Source: Clostridiaceae bacterium
Lineage (GTDB): Bacteria > Bacillota > Clostridia > DSM-8532
Assembly: GCA_012521705.1 (NCBI GenBank)
Contig: JAAYLX010000001.1
Span: forward strand, 34,156 to 98,155
Direction of reading: 5' to 3'
DNA: 64,000 nucleotides
The position numbers were made by a program, and so were the translations under genes. Positions 1 to 9,335 of this stretch are shown here, in pieces. Under the pieces are notes generated by a model. The model was not told the DNA's origin, ran no database searches, and was given only the letters and a program-made list of their open reading frames with translations. The stretch's first letter is position 1. Each line of letters starts with the position of its first letter.

Positions 1-1
1 T

Positions 2-295
2 TTGGAGGAGTTTTTCTTCAGAGGATATGTATTTCTGAATCTTTATAACGAAGGCGCCAAAAAACTTGGATATATTTATTCATCAGTGCTGTTTGCCGTC
101 TATCACATAGCGATATTTAAGACATGGTTTAATCCGGCTCTTATGGGACTGGCTCTGTTAGGACTCATAATTGTAGGTCTTGTTTTCGACTGGCTTGACA
201 CCAAAACGGAGAACTTTATGAACTCCTGGCTTTTGCACATTCTGGCCGACAGCGCCATAATAATCATTGGTCTGAAAATGTTCGATATGATATGA
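2..295 (+). CDS. CPBP-family intramembrane metalloprotease (CAAX protease-like), C-terminal part; truncated by window edge
   Basis: EEFFFRG motif and hydrophobic HILADSAI segment typical of the CPBP/Abi family. Confidence 0.7.
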   Translation: MEEFFFRGYVFLNLYNEGAKKLGYIYSSVLFAVYHIAIFKTWFNPALMGLALLGLIIVGLVFDWLDTKTENFMNSWLLHILADSAIIIIGLKMFDMI

Positions 296-392
296 TTTTA
301 CATTAAATTATTCGTAAGACTATTTGGAATACCTGCTGGTTATACTATTACCTGCCGGACAGATTTTACAACCAGGAGGTAAAGGAAAAAGT

Positions 393-785
393 ATGAAAAA
401 ATTTAAATTTTACAAGTGTTCAGTTTGCAACAGCATCATGGATATTATAGAGGACAGCGATGAAAAACGTGAATGTTGCGGAAAAACCTTGGAGGTACTG
501 GAACCAAATGTTCAGGAAGGTTCGGCAGAAAAGCACCTGCCTGTTGCAGAGATAGATGGGGACACAATTAAAGTACAGGTCGGGGCAGTTGAGCACCCGA
601 TGGTGGATGAGCATTTTATTAAATGGATATGCGTAATAAGCGCAAATCGCGTGCAGAGAGTTGAACTTGCCCCGCACCAAAAACCCGAGGCAGTATTCAC
701 CGTCCCTGAAGAAGGGGATGTTTATATTTATGAATACTGCAACATCCATGGTTTATGGATGACAAAGGTCGAAAAAAAGAAGTAA
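393..785 (+). CDS. Desulfoferrodoxin / superoxide reductase-like protein
   Basis: MKKFKFYKCSVCNSIMDII..CCGK N-terminal Cys centre; HPMVDEHFIKWI and CNIHGLW SOR ligand motifs; RBS aggaggt before ATG 393. Confidence 0.9.
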   Translation: MKKFKFYKCSVCNSIMDIIEDSDEKRECCGKTLEVLEPNVQEGSAEKHLPVAEIDGDTIKVQVGAVEHPMVDEHFIKWICVISANRVQRVELAPHQKPEAVFTVPEEGDVYIYEYCNIHGLWMTKVEKKK

Positions 786-843
786 ATTATCGATTATTTC
801 ATAATTGATGTTATGGTACTGTTATAGTATTCAAAAAAATAAC

Positions 844-877
844 AAGCCTGGCCTGTGTAAAAAGGGCAGGCTTTTTT
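844..877 (+). terminator. Intrinsic terminator
   Basis: aagcctg...caggctt followed by a T tract. Confidence 0.75.
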
Positions 878-1125
878 GATGTGTCTTTCTTTTCATAAGC
901 CATATAATGGTTAAGTGCGTTGCTGATTATGTATAATAATGGTAAGATAGAATAAGTAAACCGAATGATAATCCATAAAGACTTGTTCGATTAATATTCA
1001 AAGATGGAACTTTTTTTAGAAAATGTTATCTATACACGAGAAAGAAATTTGGCATCATCGTCTCCCATGAAGATCATCCAAACAATTTATGAATTATATC
1101 AGGAGAATGTTAAGGGGGCAAGGAT

Positions 1126-2046
1126 ATGAAAAGGATAGTTTGTTTAATATTTGTAATGATTCTTCTTCTGTCAAACACTATTTTTGCAAATGCCGCTAAG
1201 GACGATTATTCAATTCATGATCTTAAGGAAAATCTGGTTACCCTTCAGGAAATTCGAGACAAGATATTTCCGAGTAGTTATATGCAACGGTATTGCGACG
1301 GATTAAGGGGAAGCCATTTTGATGCTGTTTATGCACATTCCAACGAGGGATTGTTCTTATTCCTGTATGAATTAATTTATGAGGATTCAGAAGCATGGTT
1401 AAGTGAAGATATCGTAAGATATGACGGGGATAAGGAAGTTATCTTCCACGACACTCTTGAAGAGAGAAAACTTAGAATTCAGAGACTTCTGAATGATGGA
1501 TATGTTACCTCTGAAGAGGTCAATCAAACAGCAATAACAAAAGAATTGGTGGCCAATATTTTATACAGAATTTATAGAAAGTACATACCTTTCAAAAAGT
1601 CCGTTGATTATACGGATACAGAAAACGAGGCAGTAGAGTGGGCTGCTGAAATAGGTCTGCCTTATTTCATATTTAAAAGCGGGTACAGCATTTATCCTGA
1701 AAAAACTCTCAGCGTGAATGAATACAGTACTATTGTCACTTATGTATATTTATATTTGCCTAAAGCTCAAAAACAGGAATATTACCAGATCGATGAGTTA
1801 TTTAATCCGACTGTAAATGAAAATATATCAATAATCCGTGAAGAAATCAGAAAGCCTCGACTGGGTTATTGGAAGAGAGATGTTATGCTCAACTCCGAAT
1901 TAAAGGACTTGGTTTCAAAATACCTGAAAAACAAGAAGGAAAGTGATTTGAAAACTATTTATGGCAAACTTAAGGAACAGTATAATCTGTTTAATTATCA
2001 GGATCAAATAGGGTATATACGATATATGTTCACTATAGATTGGTAA
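1126..2046 (+). CDS. Hypothetical secreted protein
   Basis: 306-aa ORF with signal peptide-like N-terminus. Confidence 0.65.
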   Translation: MKRIVCLIFVMILLLSNTIFANAAKDDYSIHDLKENLVTLQEIRDKIFPSSYMQRYCDGLRGSHFDAVYAHSNEGLFLFLYELIYEDSEAWLSEDIVRYDGDKEVIFHDTLEERKLRIQRLLNDGYVTSEEVNQTAITKELVANILYRIYRKYIPFKKSVDYTDTENEAVEWAAEIGLPYFIFKSGYSIYPEKTLSVNEYSTIVTYVYLYLPKAQKQEYYQIDELFNPTVNENISIIREEIRKPRLGYWKRDVMLNSELKDLVSKYLKNKKESDLKTIYGKLKEQYNLFNYQDQIGYIRYMFTIDW

Positions 2047-2101
2047 GTCTTCATATATTTATTTAAGAACCGGAAATCAGACTTAAAGAGAGTGAGTAAA
2101 A

Positions 2102-2686
2102 ATGAATATTCCATTGATTATTGCCATAATCGGTTCTATTGGATTTACGGCGTTTTTATTCTCAATGATTTTTTATTTCATAGGAAAGAAATTCAACACG
2201 CTAATACCAAATGAATTGTATATTTTTGTTGCATTCTTAGGTGTACGATTATCGTATTTGCATTTTTATCAGTCATTAACATTGGAAGAGCTGATTTTAA
2301 ATGTAATAGTCATATTCATCATTGCATTAATCATATTTCCAATGCGTGGGTTTTCATTCCGCACAAGGATGTTGAAAGAAGATATTCTCAGCAAATTAAG
2401 AGAATCGATGACTTTTGTATATGACGATACATATTCTTTTAATACCGGAATGCATCAACTGACAACAACCGAAGGTGCTAAAATATTCATTAGATCCTTG
2501 TCCCGTGATAAATCCCGTGAGATTAGTGTTGTTGATGGATTTAATATAAAAAGCGTAATAGAAATCATGAAGAAAGTATTAACAATATTAAATCCATTAA
2601 AGGATATTGAAGAACAAAATAGAAGTCATTTAAAAACTCTGTTGATTGGTGCAGTTTTATTTTTAATTTTCATTTTGTTAAAGTAG
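2102..2686 (+). CDS. Hypothetical membrane protein
   Basis: 194-aa ORF with several hydrophobic segments; RBS-like gagagtgag upstream. Confidence 0.6.
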   Translation: MNIPLIIAIIGSIGFTAFLFSMIFYFIGKKFNTLIPNELYIFVAFLGVRLSYLHFYQSLTLEELILNVIVIFIIALIIFPMRGFSFRTRMLKEDILSKLRESMTFVYDDTYSFNTGMHQLTTTEGAKIFIRSLSRDKSREISVVDGFNIKSVIEIMKKVLTILNPLKDIEEQNRSHLKTLLIGAVLFLIFILLK

Positions 2687-2730
2687 CTGGTTTATAGTAT
2701 TACTTAGCTTATTATTTGAGGTAGTGAGAT

Positions 2731-3252
2731 ATGAGTAGTCATATAAGATATGCAAATATCAATGATTTAGATGCTCTTGCGAATATACATTCCAAGTCCC
2801 TGATTGCTTCCTGTAAAGGAATAGTGCCCGAAGAAATTTTAAATGAGTACTTTACTTTTGAGAGAAGGAAAAATAGTTTATTTCGTGAATTGTCTCAAGG
2901 CTCTCCGGAAACTGCAATAATGTTTTCGGACAATCAACCGGTCGGTATGTTTACCTTTGGAGATAGCCGGTACTCGGAAAAAGAAGAGTCTCTGACAGAA
3001 ATCTGGAGAATCTATATCCTTCCATCCCATTGGCGGCAAGGAATTGGGACAGAGTTAATGAATTGGGGGATTAACGAAATAAGACGAAGAGGCTTCAATA
3101 AAGCTGAGCTCTGGGTTTTAGAGGAGAATTATCGGGCTCGTCATTTCTACGAAAAGTATGGTTTTAAACACGATGGCAAAGTAAGGGTAATTAACTTGGG
3201 GAAGGAAATAAATGAGTATCGATACATAATAGATCTTTTGCCATTATATTGA
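2731..3252 (+). CDS. GNAT family N-acetyltransferase
   Basis: IYILPSHWRQGIGTELMNW and ARHFYEKYGF acetyl-CoA binding motifs. Confidence 0.85.
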   Translation: MSSHIRYANINDLDALANIHSKSLIASCKGIVPEEILNEYFTFERRKNSLFRELSQGSPETAIMFSDNQPVGMFTFGDSRYSEKEESLTEIWRIYILPSHWRQGIGTELMNWGINEIRRRGFNKAELWVLEENYRARHFYEKYGFKHDGKVRVINLGKEINEYRYIIDLLPLY

Positions 3253-3746
3253 ATGACCGAGCCGTTGAAGGGACGCGTGGATTTATGTTTTTCCTGTATT
3301 ATATTACACTTGCAAACTCATCCTGGCATTGGGTAACCGTAAGCCCAATGAAAATTCTGCCTGTTGCAATAATCTCGACACTTATTATTGAGTCTTTATC
3401 AATTGGAAAATCAAGCGGAATCTCAAACAATAAAAAGACATTTATGGTAGTTAGTCTTGCGAATTTATTTTCATTTCTGGCTCCATATTTATTTCGAGCA
3501 TACAGTTTCATTCCTACCAGTGGAAGATTTAGTTTGTCGGCAGCCTTTAATAAAGGGCCTTTTTACATAGTTTTAACCGGATATTTAGTATTGACTCTTG
3601 TAGTGGAATTGCCAATAGTCTATATTCTGTTAAAAAAAGAGGCCAGAAACAAGCTAAAGTTATTTGTATCAATCCTTGCATCAAATATTATAACGACGTT
3701 GTTGGTAGCGTTTTTTGAAAGATTGATTTGTAAAGGATTGTGGTAA
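3249..3746 (+). CDS. Hypothetical membrane protein (start uncertain)
   Basis: Hydrophobic ORF; N-terminal boundary poorly supported (TTG start, no clear RBS). Confidence 0.4.
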   Translation: MNDRAVEGTRGFMFFLYYITLANSSWHWVTVSPMKILPVAIISTLIIESLSIGKSSGISNNKKTFMVVSLANLFSFLAPYLFRAYSFIPTSGRFSLSAAFNKGPFYIVLTGYLVLTLVVELPIVYILLKKEARNKLKLFVSILASNIITTLLVAFFERLICKGLW

Positions 3747-3755
3747 ATTAAGATC

Positions 3756-3778
3756 AAGCTCCTTAAAAGGAGCTTTTC
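3756..3778 (+). terminator. Terminator-like hairpin
   Basis: aagctcctt / aaggagctt followed by tt. Confidence 0.5.
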
Positions 3779-3970
3779 ATTTATACTGAGGTTGAACATG
3801 AGGATGAAAGTGGAATCGAAAACCAGTATGTGAAAGCATTGAAGAAAGCTGCCAAATTGAGAGCATAAAACATCGTTATAATTCGATAAAAAAGTGGTTT
3901 CTATATTATCAAAAGAACTTGGGAAAAGCTTTTCTCCCAATGGGAATGGAAGAAAGCGAGGATACGAAAA

Positions 3971-4540
3971 ATGGACGTAAGAAAATTCTTGGATATAATG
4001 TCTGTCGCAGAACAATTAAAAAATAATACAAGGCACTCCTGGACATCTTCAAACCGCCATGAAAGCGTTGCGGAACACAGTTGGCGTTTATCTTTAATGG
4101 CCTACCTGGTGAAGGATGAATTTCCTGATGCTGATATAAACAAAGTAATCCTTATGTGTATTTGTCATGACCTGGGAGAAGCATTTACCGGTGATATACC
4201 TGCATTTAATAAAACTAAGAGTGATGAGATTAAAGAGAATAGAGAAATTCACCAGTGGATTAATAATCTGCCGGAACCATATAAAGGAGAACTAACTGAG
4301 CTGTTTAGAGAAATGAATGAGCTAAAAACTCTGGAATCAAGGATTTTTAAGGCCCTGGACAAGATGGAAGCATTAATTCAGCATAATGAGGCTGACATAT
4401 CATCATGGCTTCCGCTTGAGTACGAATTAAATCTGACTTATGGAGAAAAAGAAGTGGAGTTTTCAGAATATATGAAGGATTTGAGAGCTGCTATAAATGA
4501 GGATACAATTAATAAAATAAAGTCTTCGAAAACCCAATAA
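3971..4540 (+). CDS. HD domain phosphohydrolase (YfbR/HDDC2-like)
   Basis: RHESVAEHSWR, CHDLGEAFTGDIP HD motifs. Confidence 0.85.
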   Translation: MDVRKFLDIMSVAEQLKNNTRHSWTSSNRHESVAEHSWRLSLMAYLVKDEFPDADINKVILMCICHDLGEAFTGDIPAFNKTKSDEIKENREIHQWINNLPEPYKGELTELFREMNELKTLESRIFKALDKMEALIQHNEADISSWLPLEYELNLTYGEKEVEFSEYMKDLRAAINEDTINKIKSSKTQ

Positions 4541-4611
4541 AGTTCAGAGGTGGCCGGATTGTCAGATTAATTTATGATGCAATTTTTTTAAAGGACGAGG
4601 GGAGTAAATAG

Positions 4612-5151
4612 GTGAGGTTAATGAGTAATTTAAGACTGGTTCTTTCAGATGTAAAGTATAAGAATGAATATTTGGATTTCATTTCAGAATGTCGTGAAGA
4701 TTTGAAAGAGACATTTTTTGATTCTGTAATTCCCATATCCGATGAAGAAACATTTGAAAACGATATTAACAAATTAATTAATATGCGTATAGGTAAAGAC
4801 CTGCCTGATACTTGGGTTCCGCAAAGTACATACTGGCTTTTGGAAAACGGGGGCAGAATCATTGGTGTTGTAATAATCAGACATAAATTAAATGAACGCC
4901 TGAGATTCAGAGGGGGGCATATCGCATACTATATTCGTCCTTCTGAAAGAAACAAAGGATATGGAAATCAAATACTGTCTTTGGCATTGGAGCGTTGCAG
5001 GGATTTGAACCTGCAAAGGGTCCTTTTAACCTGCAGAAAGGATAATATCCCCTCGTCAAGAATCATAAAAAATAATGGTGGTCAATTTGATTCTGAAGAT
5101 ATTGACAATACGCAAGTAATACAAAGGTATTGGATTGAATTGCCGGAGTAA
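4612..5151 (+). CDS. GNAT family N-acetyltransferase
   Basis: GGHIAYYIRPSERNKGYGNQIL motif; paralogous to 6278..6799. Confidence 0.85.
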   Translation: MRLMSNLRLVLSDVKYKNEYLDFISECREDLKETFFDSVIPISDEETFENDINKLINMRIGKDLPDTWVPQSTYWLLENGGRIIGVVIIRHKLNERLRFRGGHIAYYIRPSERNKGYGNQILSLALERCRDLNLQRVLLTCRKDNIPSSRIIKNNGGQFDSEDIDNTQVIQRYWIELPE

Positions 5152-5251
5152 AAAGATATTTTCGGATAGTTACGCTTAGAAAAAACAGGTTGAAATAGAA
5201 ATAAATTGATGGTATCGTAGAATACATTAATCAATATCAACGAGGTTTATT

Positions 5252-6157
5252 ATGAAAAAGAATATTTCTACAGTTTTAATAGTTTTTCTTCTTATTACTC
5301 AAGTTATTTTACTTATTAAAATTTCAAGCCTGGAAAACAGCCTTGAGCATCATTTAGATAGTCTTAAGTGGGCACAGGAGAATATAAATTCGAGCATAGA
5401 CTCTGTATATTCACATGTAAACAATGTTTTCGAAAAAAAGGAAAGTTTGCTTGAGCATGCTGAATTTAAAATTGGAGCGCCTGATAAAGAGAATCTCACT
5501 ATTCCAATAACCTATACTGTAATCCCTAAAGAGGTTGGCAGTAAAACATCGGTAAGTCTTGAGTTGAATGGAGAAATCCATACCATGGAAAGAAACGGAA
5601 CGTCATTTACTGTAACTGTATTTGAGGATATTTTCAGTGCAGAAATATTTCCTAAGATTTTGATTGCAGACGATGATATAGTTAAAACAGAACTAAATGT
5701 AGATCTTAATATTTGGAATATTAAAGAAAAAATATTTCCGCCTTTTTACGTTCGCCTGGATGGAAGAACAACCCAAAAAAATAAGCAGGAATACTTAAGA
5801 CAAGGGACAATCAGTTCAAATATAAACGAATCTAAAGCATCATTAGCTTCTATAGAGTATGTGGAGGCAAGGCTTGTAATAAAAGTTGATGACAAGATAG
5901 TCAAAGATGAACTAATTGATATAAATAAACTGGATGGCTACGAAGTTAATGAGAAAATTCCTTTAAACGATGGCAGGACTGTTACAATGACCATTATTGT
6001 CAAAGACAGTTTTGGCCTGGAACACCATTGCATGATTGACTCATTTTCTCAAGGAATGGATCAAACATTTAAGCCGTTGTTTGAAAGAGACAAAATATAT
6101 TCACCGGAAGGTAAGCTTCTCTGGCAGGAAGAATTCATCGAACTTAATCCTCAATAA
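5252..6157 (+). CDS. Hypothetical secreted/membrane-anchored protein
   Basis: N-terminal hydrophobic anchor, 301-aa ORF. Confidence 0.6.
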   Translation: MKKNISTVLIVFLLITQVILLIKISSLENSLEHHLDSLKWAQENINSSIDSVYSHVNNVFEKKESLLEHAEFKIGAPDKENLTIPITYTVIPKEVGSKTSVSLELNGEIHTMERNGTSFTVTVFEDIFSAEIFPKILIADDDIVKTELNVDLNIWNIKEKIFPPFYVRLDGRTTQKNKQEYLRQGTISSNINESKASLASIEYVEARLVIKVDDKIVKDELIDINKLDGYEVNEKIPLNDGRTVTMTIIVKDSFGLEHHCMIDSFSQGMDQTFKPLFERDKIYSPEGKLLWQEEFIELNPQ

Positions 6158-6277
6158 TTTAAATAAAAACACAGTAAACGCCATTGAAGAGAAAAGTATG
6201 GAAAGTGAAAATCCTCTGCAAATGCAATTTAAATGAAGGTATATTCTTCAGTACAACTTTCTCGGGAGGATATATTT

Positions 6278-6799
6278 GTGGAAGCAATAAAACTGGTTTT
6301 ACCGACAAAAGAGCATGAGACGCAAGTCATGGATTATAAAAGGGAATTTGAAATGAATGGTGACAGTATGGACGGCACCGCAGGTTTGCAGAATGCTCCG
6401 AATTTTGATGAGTGGCTTAAAGCCCTTGAAGACAATTCAAGGGAAGAGACTGTCAGACCTGGGCTTGTCCCTGCATCGACCTTTCTGGCAATAAGGGAGA
6501 TTGATAATCGCCTGGTAGGCATGGTTGATATTCGCCATCGCCTGAATGATCACCTTTTCAGAATCGGCGGGCATATAGGGTACAGTGTCAGAAAATCCGA
6601 GAGAAGAAAGGGATATGCGAAAGAAATGCTGCGCCTGGCTTTGGAATATTGCAGGAGCTTAAATATTCAAAAAGTGCTTGTCACCTGTAATAAAAACAAT
6701 ATTGCTTCAGCAAAGACCATTATAGCCAATGGCGGTGAGCTGGAAAATGAAATACCAAACGGGGAGAAAATCGTACAAAGATATTGGATTACTTTATGA
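6278..6799 (+). CDS. GNAT family N-acetyltransferase
   Basis: GTG start after cgggagga RBS; GGHIGYSVRKSERRKGYAKEML motif. Confidence 0.85.
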   Translation: MEAIKLVLPTKEHETQVMDYKREFEMNGDSMDGTAGLQNAPNFDEWLKALEDNSREETVRPGLVPASTFLAIREIDNRLVGMVDIRHRLNDHLFRIGGHIGYSVRKSERRKGYAKEMLRLALEYCRSLNIQKVLVTCNKNNIASAKTIIANGGELENEIPNGEKIVQRYWITL

Positions 6800-6814
6800 T
6801 GGGAGGTTAAAATA

Positions 6815-7762
6815 GTGGATCAGAACATCATTGCAGTAATATGGGATTTTGACAAAACCCTTGTCAATGGATATATGCAGGAGCCCATATTCAAGAAATA
6901 CAATGTAGACGAGAATACTTTCTGGGATGAAGTAAACAGTCTGGAGGATCAATATAAAAGGCAGGGTATAAGGGTAAACAGGGACACAATCTATTTGAAC
7001 CATTTCATCACCTGCGTCCGGCAGGGAATATTCAAGGGTTTGAATAATGCCATGCTCCGTGAATTCGGAAAGGAACTGACTTTCTACCCCGGAATACCTG
7101 AGATTTTCGAGGAACTATGTAATATCGTAACAAAAAATGAGAAATACAGTCCGTTTAATATTTCTGTTGAGCATTACGTTGTAAGTACCGGTTTATCGGA
7201 AATTATAAAGGGTTCTATCGTGAACAATTATGTAAAAGGAATCTGGGCATGCGAATTTATTGAAAGGCCAATAATGTCATCCCTTGGAACCGGAGAAAGC
7301 GAGAGTGGTTTGGAATTCTCCGGGAACGAGATATCACAAATTGCCTATGCCATAGACAATACTTCAAAGACCCGGGCTCTTTTTGAGATAAACAAGGGCT
7401 CAAACCTTTTTGAAGAAATTGACGTTAACTCTAAGATTGCTCCTGAAAACAGGCGTGTTCCTTTTGAAAACATGATATATATTGCAGACGGTCCAAGCGA
7501 TGTACCTGCATTTTCAGTTATAAAATCCAATGGCGGCAGGACTTTTGCTGTATATCCCAAAGGAAATAACAAGGCATTTAAGCAGGTAAATCAGCTTATC
7601 AGGGATGGAAGAATTGATATGTTCGGTGAAGCTGATTATTCAAAAGATACAACAACTTACCTGTGGTTAAGAAACCAGGTGCTGGATATAGCAGATCGCA
7701 TATATGACAAAAAAAGAGAGCAGATTTCAAAGAGTGCATCAAAGGCTCCCACACATATATAG
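6815..7762 (+). CDS. HAD family hydrolase
   Basis: WDFDKTLV motif I; IADGPSDVPAF motif IV. Confidence 0.85.
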   Translation: MDQNIIAVIWDFDKTLVNGYMQEPIFKKYNVDENTFWDEVNSLEDQYKRQGIRVNRDTIYLNHFITCVRQGIFKGLNNAMLREFGKELTFYPGIPEIFEELCNIVTKNEKYSPFNISVEHYVVSTGLSEIIKGSIVNNYVKGIWACEFIERPIMSSLGTGESESGLEFSGNEISQIAYAIDNTSKTRALFEINKGSNLFEEIDVNSKIAPENRRVPFENMIYIADGPSDVPAFSVIKSNGGRTFAVYPKGNNKAFKQVNQLIRDGRIDMFGEADYSKDTTTYLWLRNQVLDIADRIYDKKREQISKSASKAPTHI

Positions 7763-7837
7763 AAAGGGTTTTTTACATGAATAAAAAATATACGGATTTA
7801 AACTCTGCCATCATTGACAAACGGGTGGTTTAAGGTA

Positions 7838-7912
7838 ATGGCAATATTTAAGAACGATTTTCCTATATTGGAATATGACACTGATAAATTGGCTGTAATA
7901 ATGCCCAACTGA
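7838..7912 (+). pseudogene. Remnant resembling the N-terminus of a nucleoside phosphorylase
   Basis: ATG..MAIFKNDFPILEYDTDKLAVIMPN then TGA; no continuing ORF recognised downstream. Confidence 0.4.
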
Positions 7913-7979
7913 AAAAATGATACTAACTAATAATGGAAAGTTCTATGGATCGTCTATTACAGGATAGGATTCTAAAAAA

Positions 7980-8010
7980 GGGGCTATAGTCAAGCTGCCA
8001 TAGCCCAAAT
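7980..8010. terminator. Hairpin, possible terminator
   Basis: gggctat...atagccc. Confidence 0.4.
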
Positions 8011-8070
8011 ATTATGAAAGATTATATAAAACCCAGTTGAGTGAAGAAGATAATGATGAGTCGGGCAGTA

Positions 8071-8334
8071 TTATGCTACCACCATATTTTCTTCACTAAG
8101 TCTCACTATTTCAGCCTGAATAAGTGTTAATATAATGGTTAGCTCAAGAATAACCTGAGTAACAATAAAGGCATCCTGAATCAAAGCGTCTATTTGTTCC
8201 TGGTTATTATTTTCAGCGCTTAACCGTACTATTTCAGTCTGAATCAGAGAAAGGATAAAATTTAGTTGCAGAATAACTTGCGTAACGGCCAATAAATCTT
8301 CGACCAAAGCTTCAATTTGCTCATTATTATTCAT
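8071..8334 (-). CDS. Small protein made of two 40-aa tandem repeats
   Basis: Strong RBS (ggaggtg, 6 nt from ATG); two copies NxEQIxAL..VTQVIL.L..IL.LIQ.EIVRLS.EN. Confidence 0.75.
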   Translation of the reverse strand: MNNNEQIEALVEDLLAVTQVILQLNFILSLIQTEIVRLSAENNNQEQIDALIQDAFIVTQVILELTIILTLIQAEIVRLSEENMVVA

Positions 8335-8462
8335 TTTTTCACCTCCAGAGGGTTGTCTGTCTTGTACATAATATGAAAATTGCTGCCAACTAGTTCAGAA
8401 AAAGAAACAAAAACAGACAAGAGGAGCGTTGGATGACGCGAATAAACGAGCATACAGAGCTA

Positions 8463-9335
8463 TTAGACATTTCCGAGATGGACATGTTTTAAATGCTTTC
8501 TTGCTGTATTGAACAGTTTTTCCAGTGTTTTTACAGGAGTTGGTTCTTTGTCGGTCATCTTATAGCGGGGGAAGAACCTTGTTAAGTGCAGGGGAATTTC
8601 AGGGGATATATCCGCCAGCCATTGGGCAAGGTCCTCTATTTCCTTTTCATTATCATTGAGACCGGGAATGATAAGGGTGGTTATTTCTACATGACAGGCC
8701 TGCGAAGCGGTTTCAATTGTCTTTTTTACAAATTCCACTTTTCCGCCGCACATCTTCTGGTAGAATTCCTGGCTAAAGCTTTTTAAATCTATGTTCATGG
8801 CGTCAATATAGGGAAGAAGCTCTTTTAAAGGCTCCTGCTGAATATACCCGTTCGTTATCAAGGCATTTTTAAGCCCCTTTTCTTTTGAGAGTTTGCAGCA
8901 GTCCATTACATATTCAAAGTTGATCAAAGGTTCATTATATGTAAAAGCAAGACCAATGTTATTGGCCTTTTTAAGTTCGAGAGCCTTATCTGCCAATTCT
9001 TCAGGAGTAACATAGACTGTACCCGGTTTCTCCATTGAAATTGAATAATTCTGACAGAAAGAGCACCTGAAGTTGCAGCCATAGCTTCCCACAGACAGAA
9101 TCCGGGAACCCGGATAAAAGTGATAAAGAGGCTTTTTCTCTACAGGATCAAGAGCAAGGGATGAAATAAGTCCGTAGCTTTCCGCATACAGATCGCCATC
9201 TGTATTTTTCCGCACGCCACAGATTCCTCTTTGGCCATTTTTAATATGACAATCATGAGGGCAGAGAAGGCAGTGGACTGTGTCATCCTTCAGTTTTTCA
9301 TAGTACCTTGCCATAGTACTACTCAAAGGCTTCAC
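8463..9335 (-). CDS. amrS: AmmeMemoRadiSam system radical SAM enzyme
   Basis: CNFRCSFCQNYSIS CxxxCxxC motif; N-terminal CLLCPHDCHIKNGQRGICGVR; exactly abuts the upstream Memo-AMMECR1 gene. Confidence 0.9.
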   Translation of the reverse strand: MKPLSSTMARYYEKLKDDTVHCLLCPHDCHIKNGQRGICGVRKNTDGDLYAESYGLISSLALDPVEKKPLYHFYPGSRILSVGSYGCNFRCSFCQNYSISMEKPGTVYVTPEELADKALELKKANNIGLAFTYNEPLINFEYVMDCCKLSKEKGLKNALITNGYIQQEPLKELLPYIDAMNIDLKSFSQEFYQKMCGGKVEFVKKTIETASQACHVEITTLIIPGLNDNEKEIEDLAQWLADISPEIPLHLTRFFPRYKMTDKEPTPVKTLEKLFNTARKHLKHVHLGNV

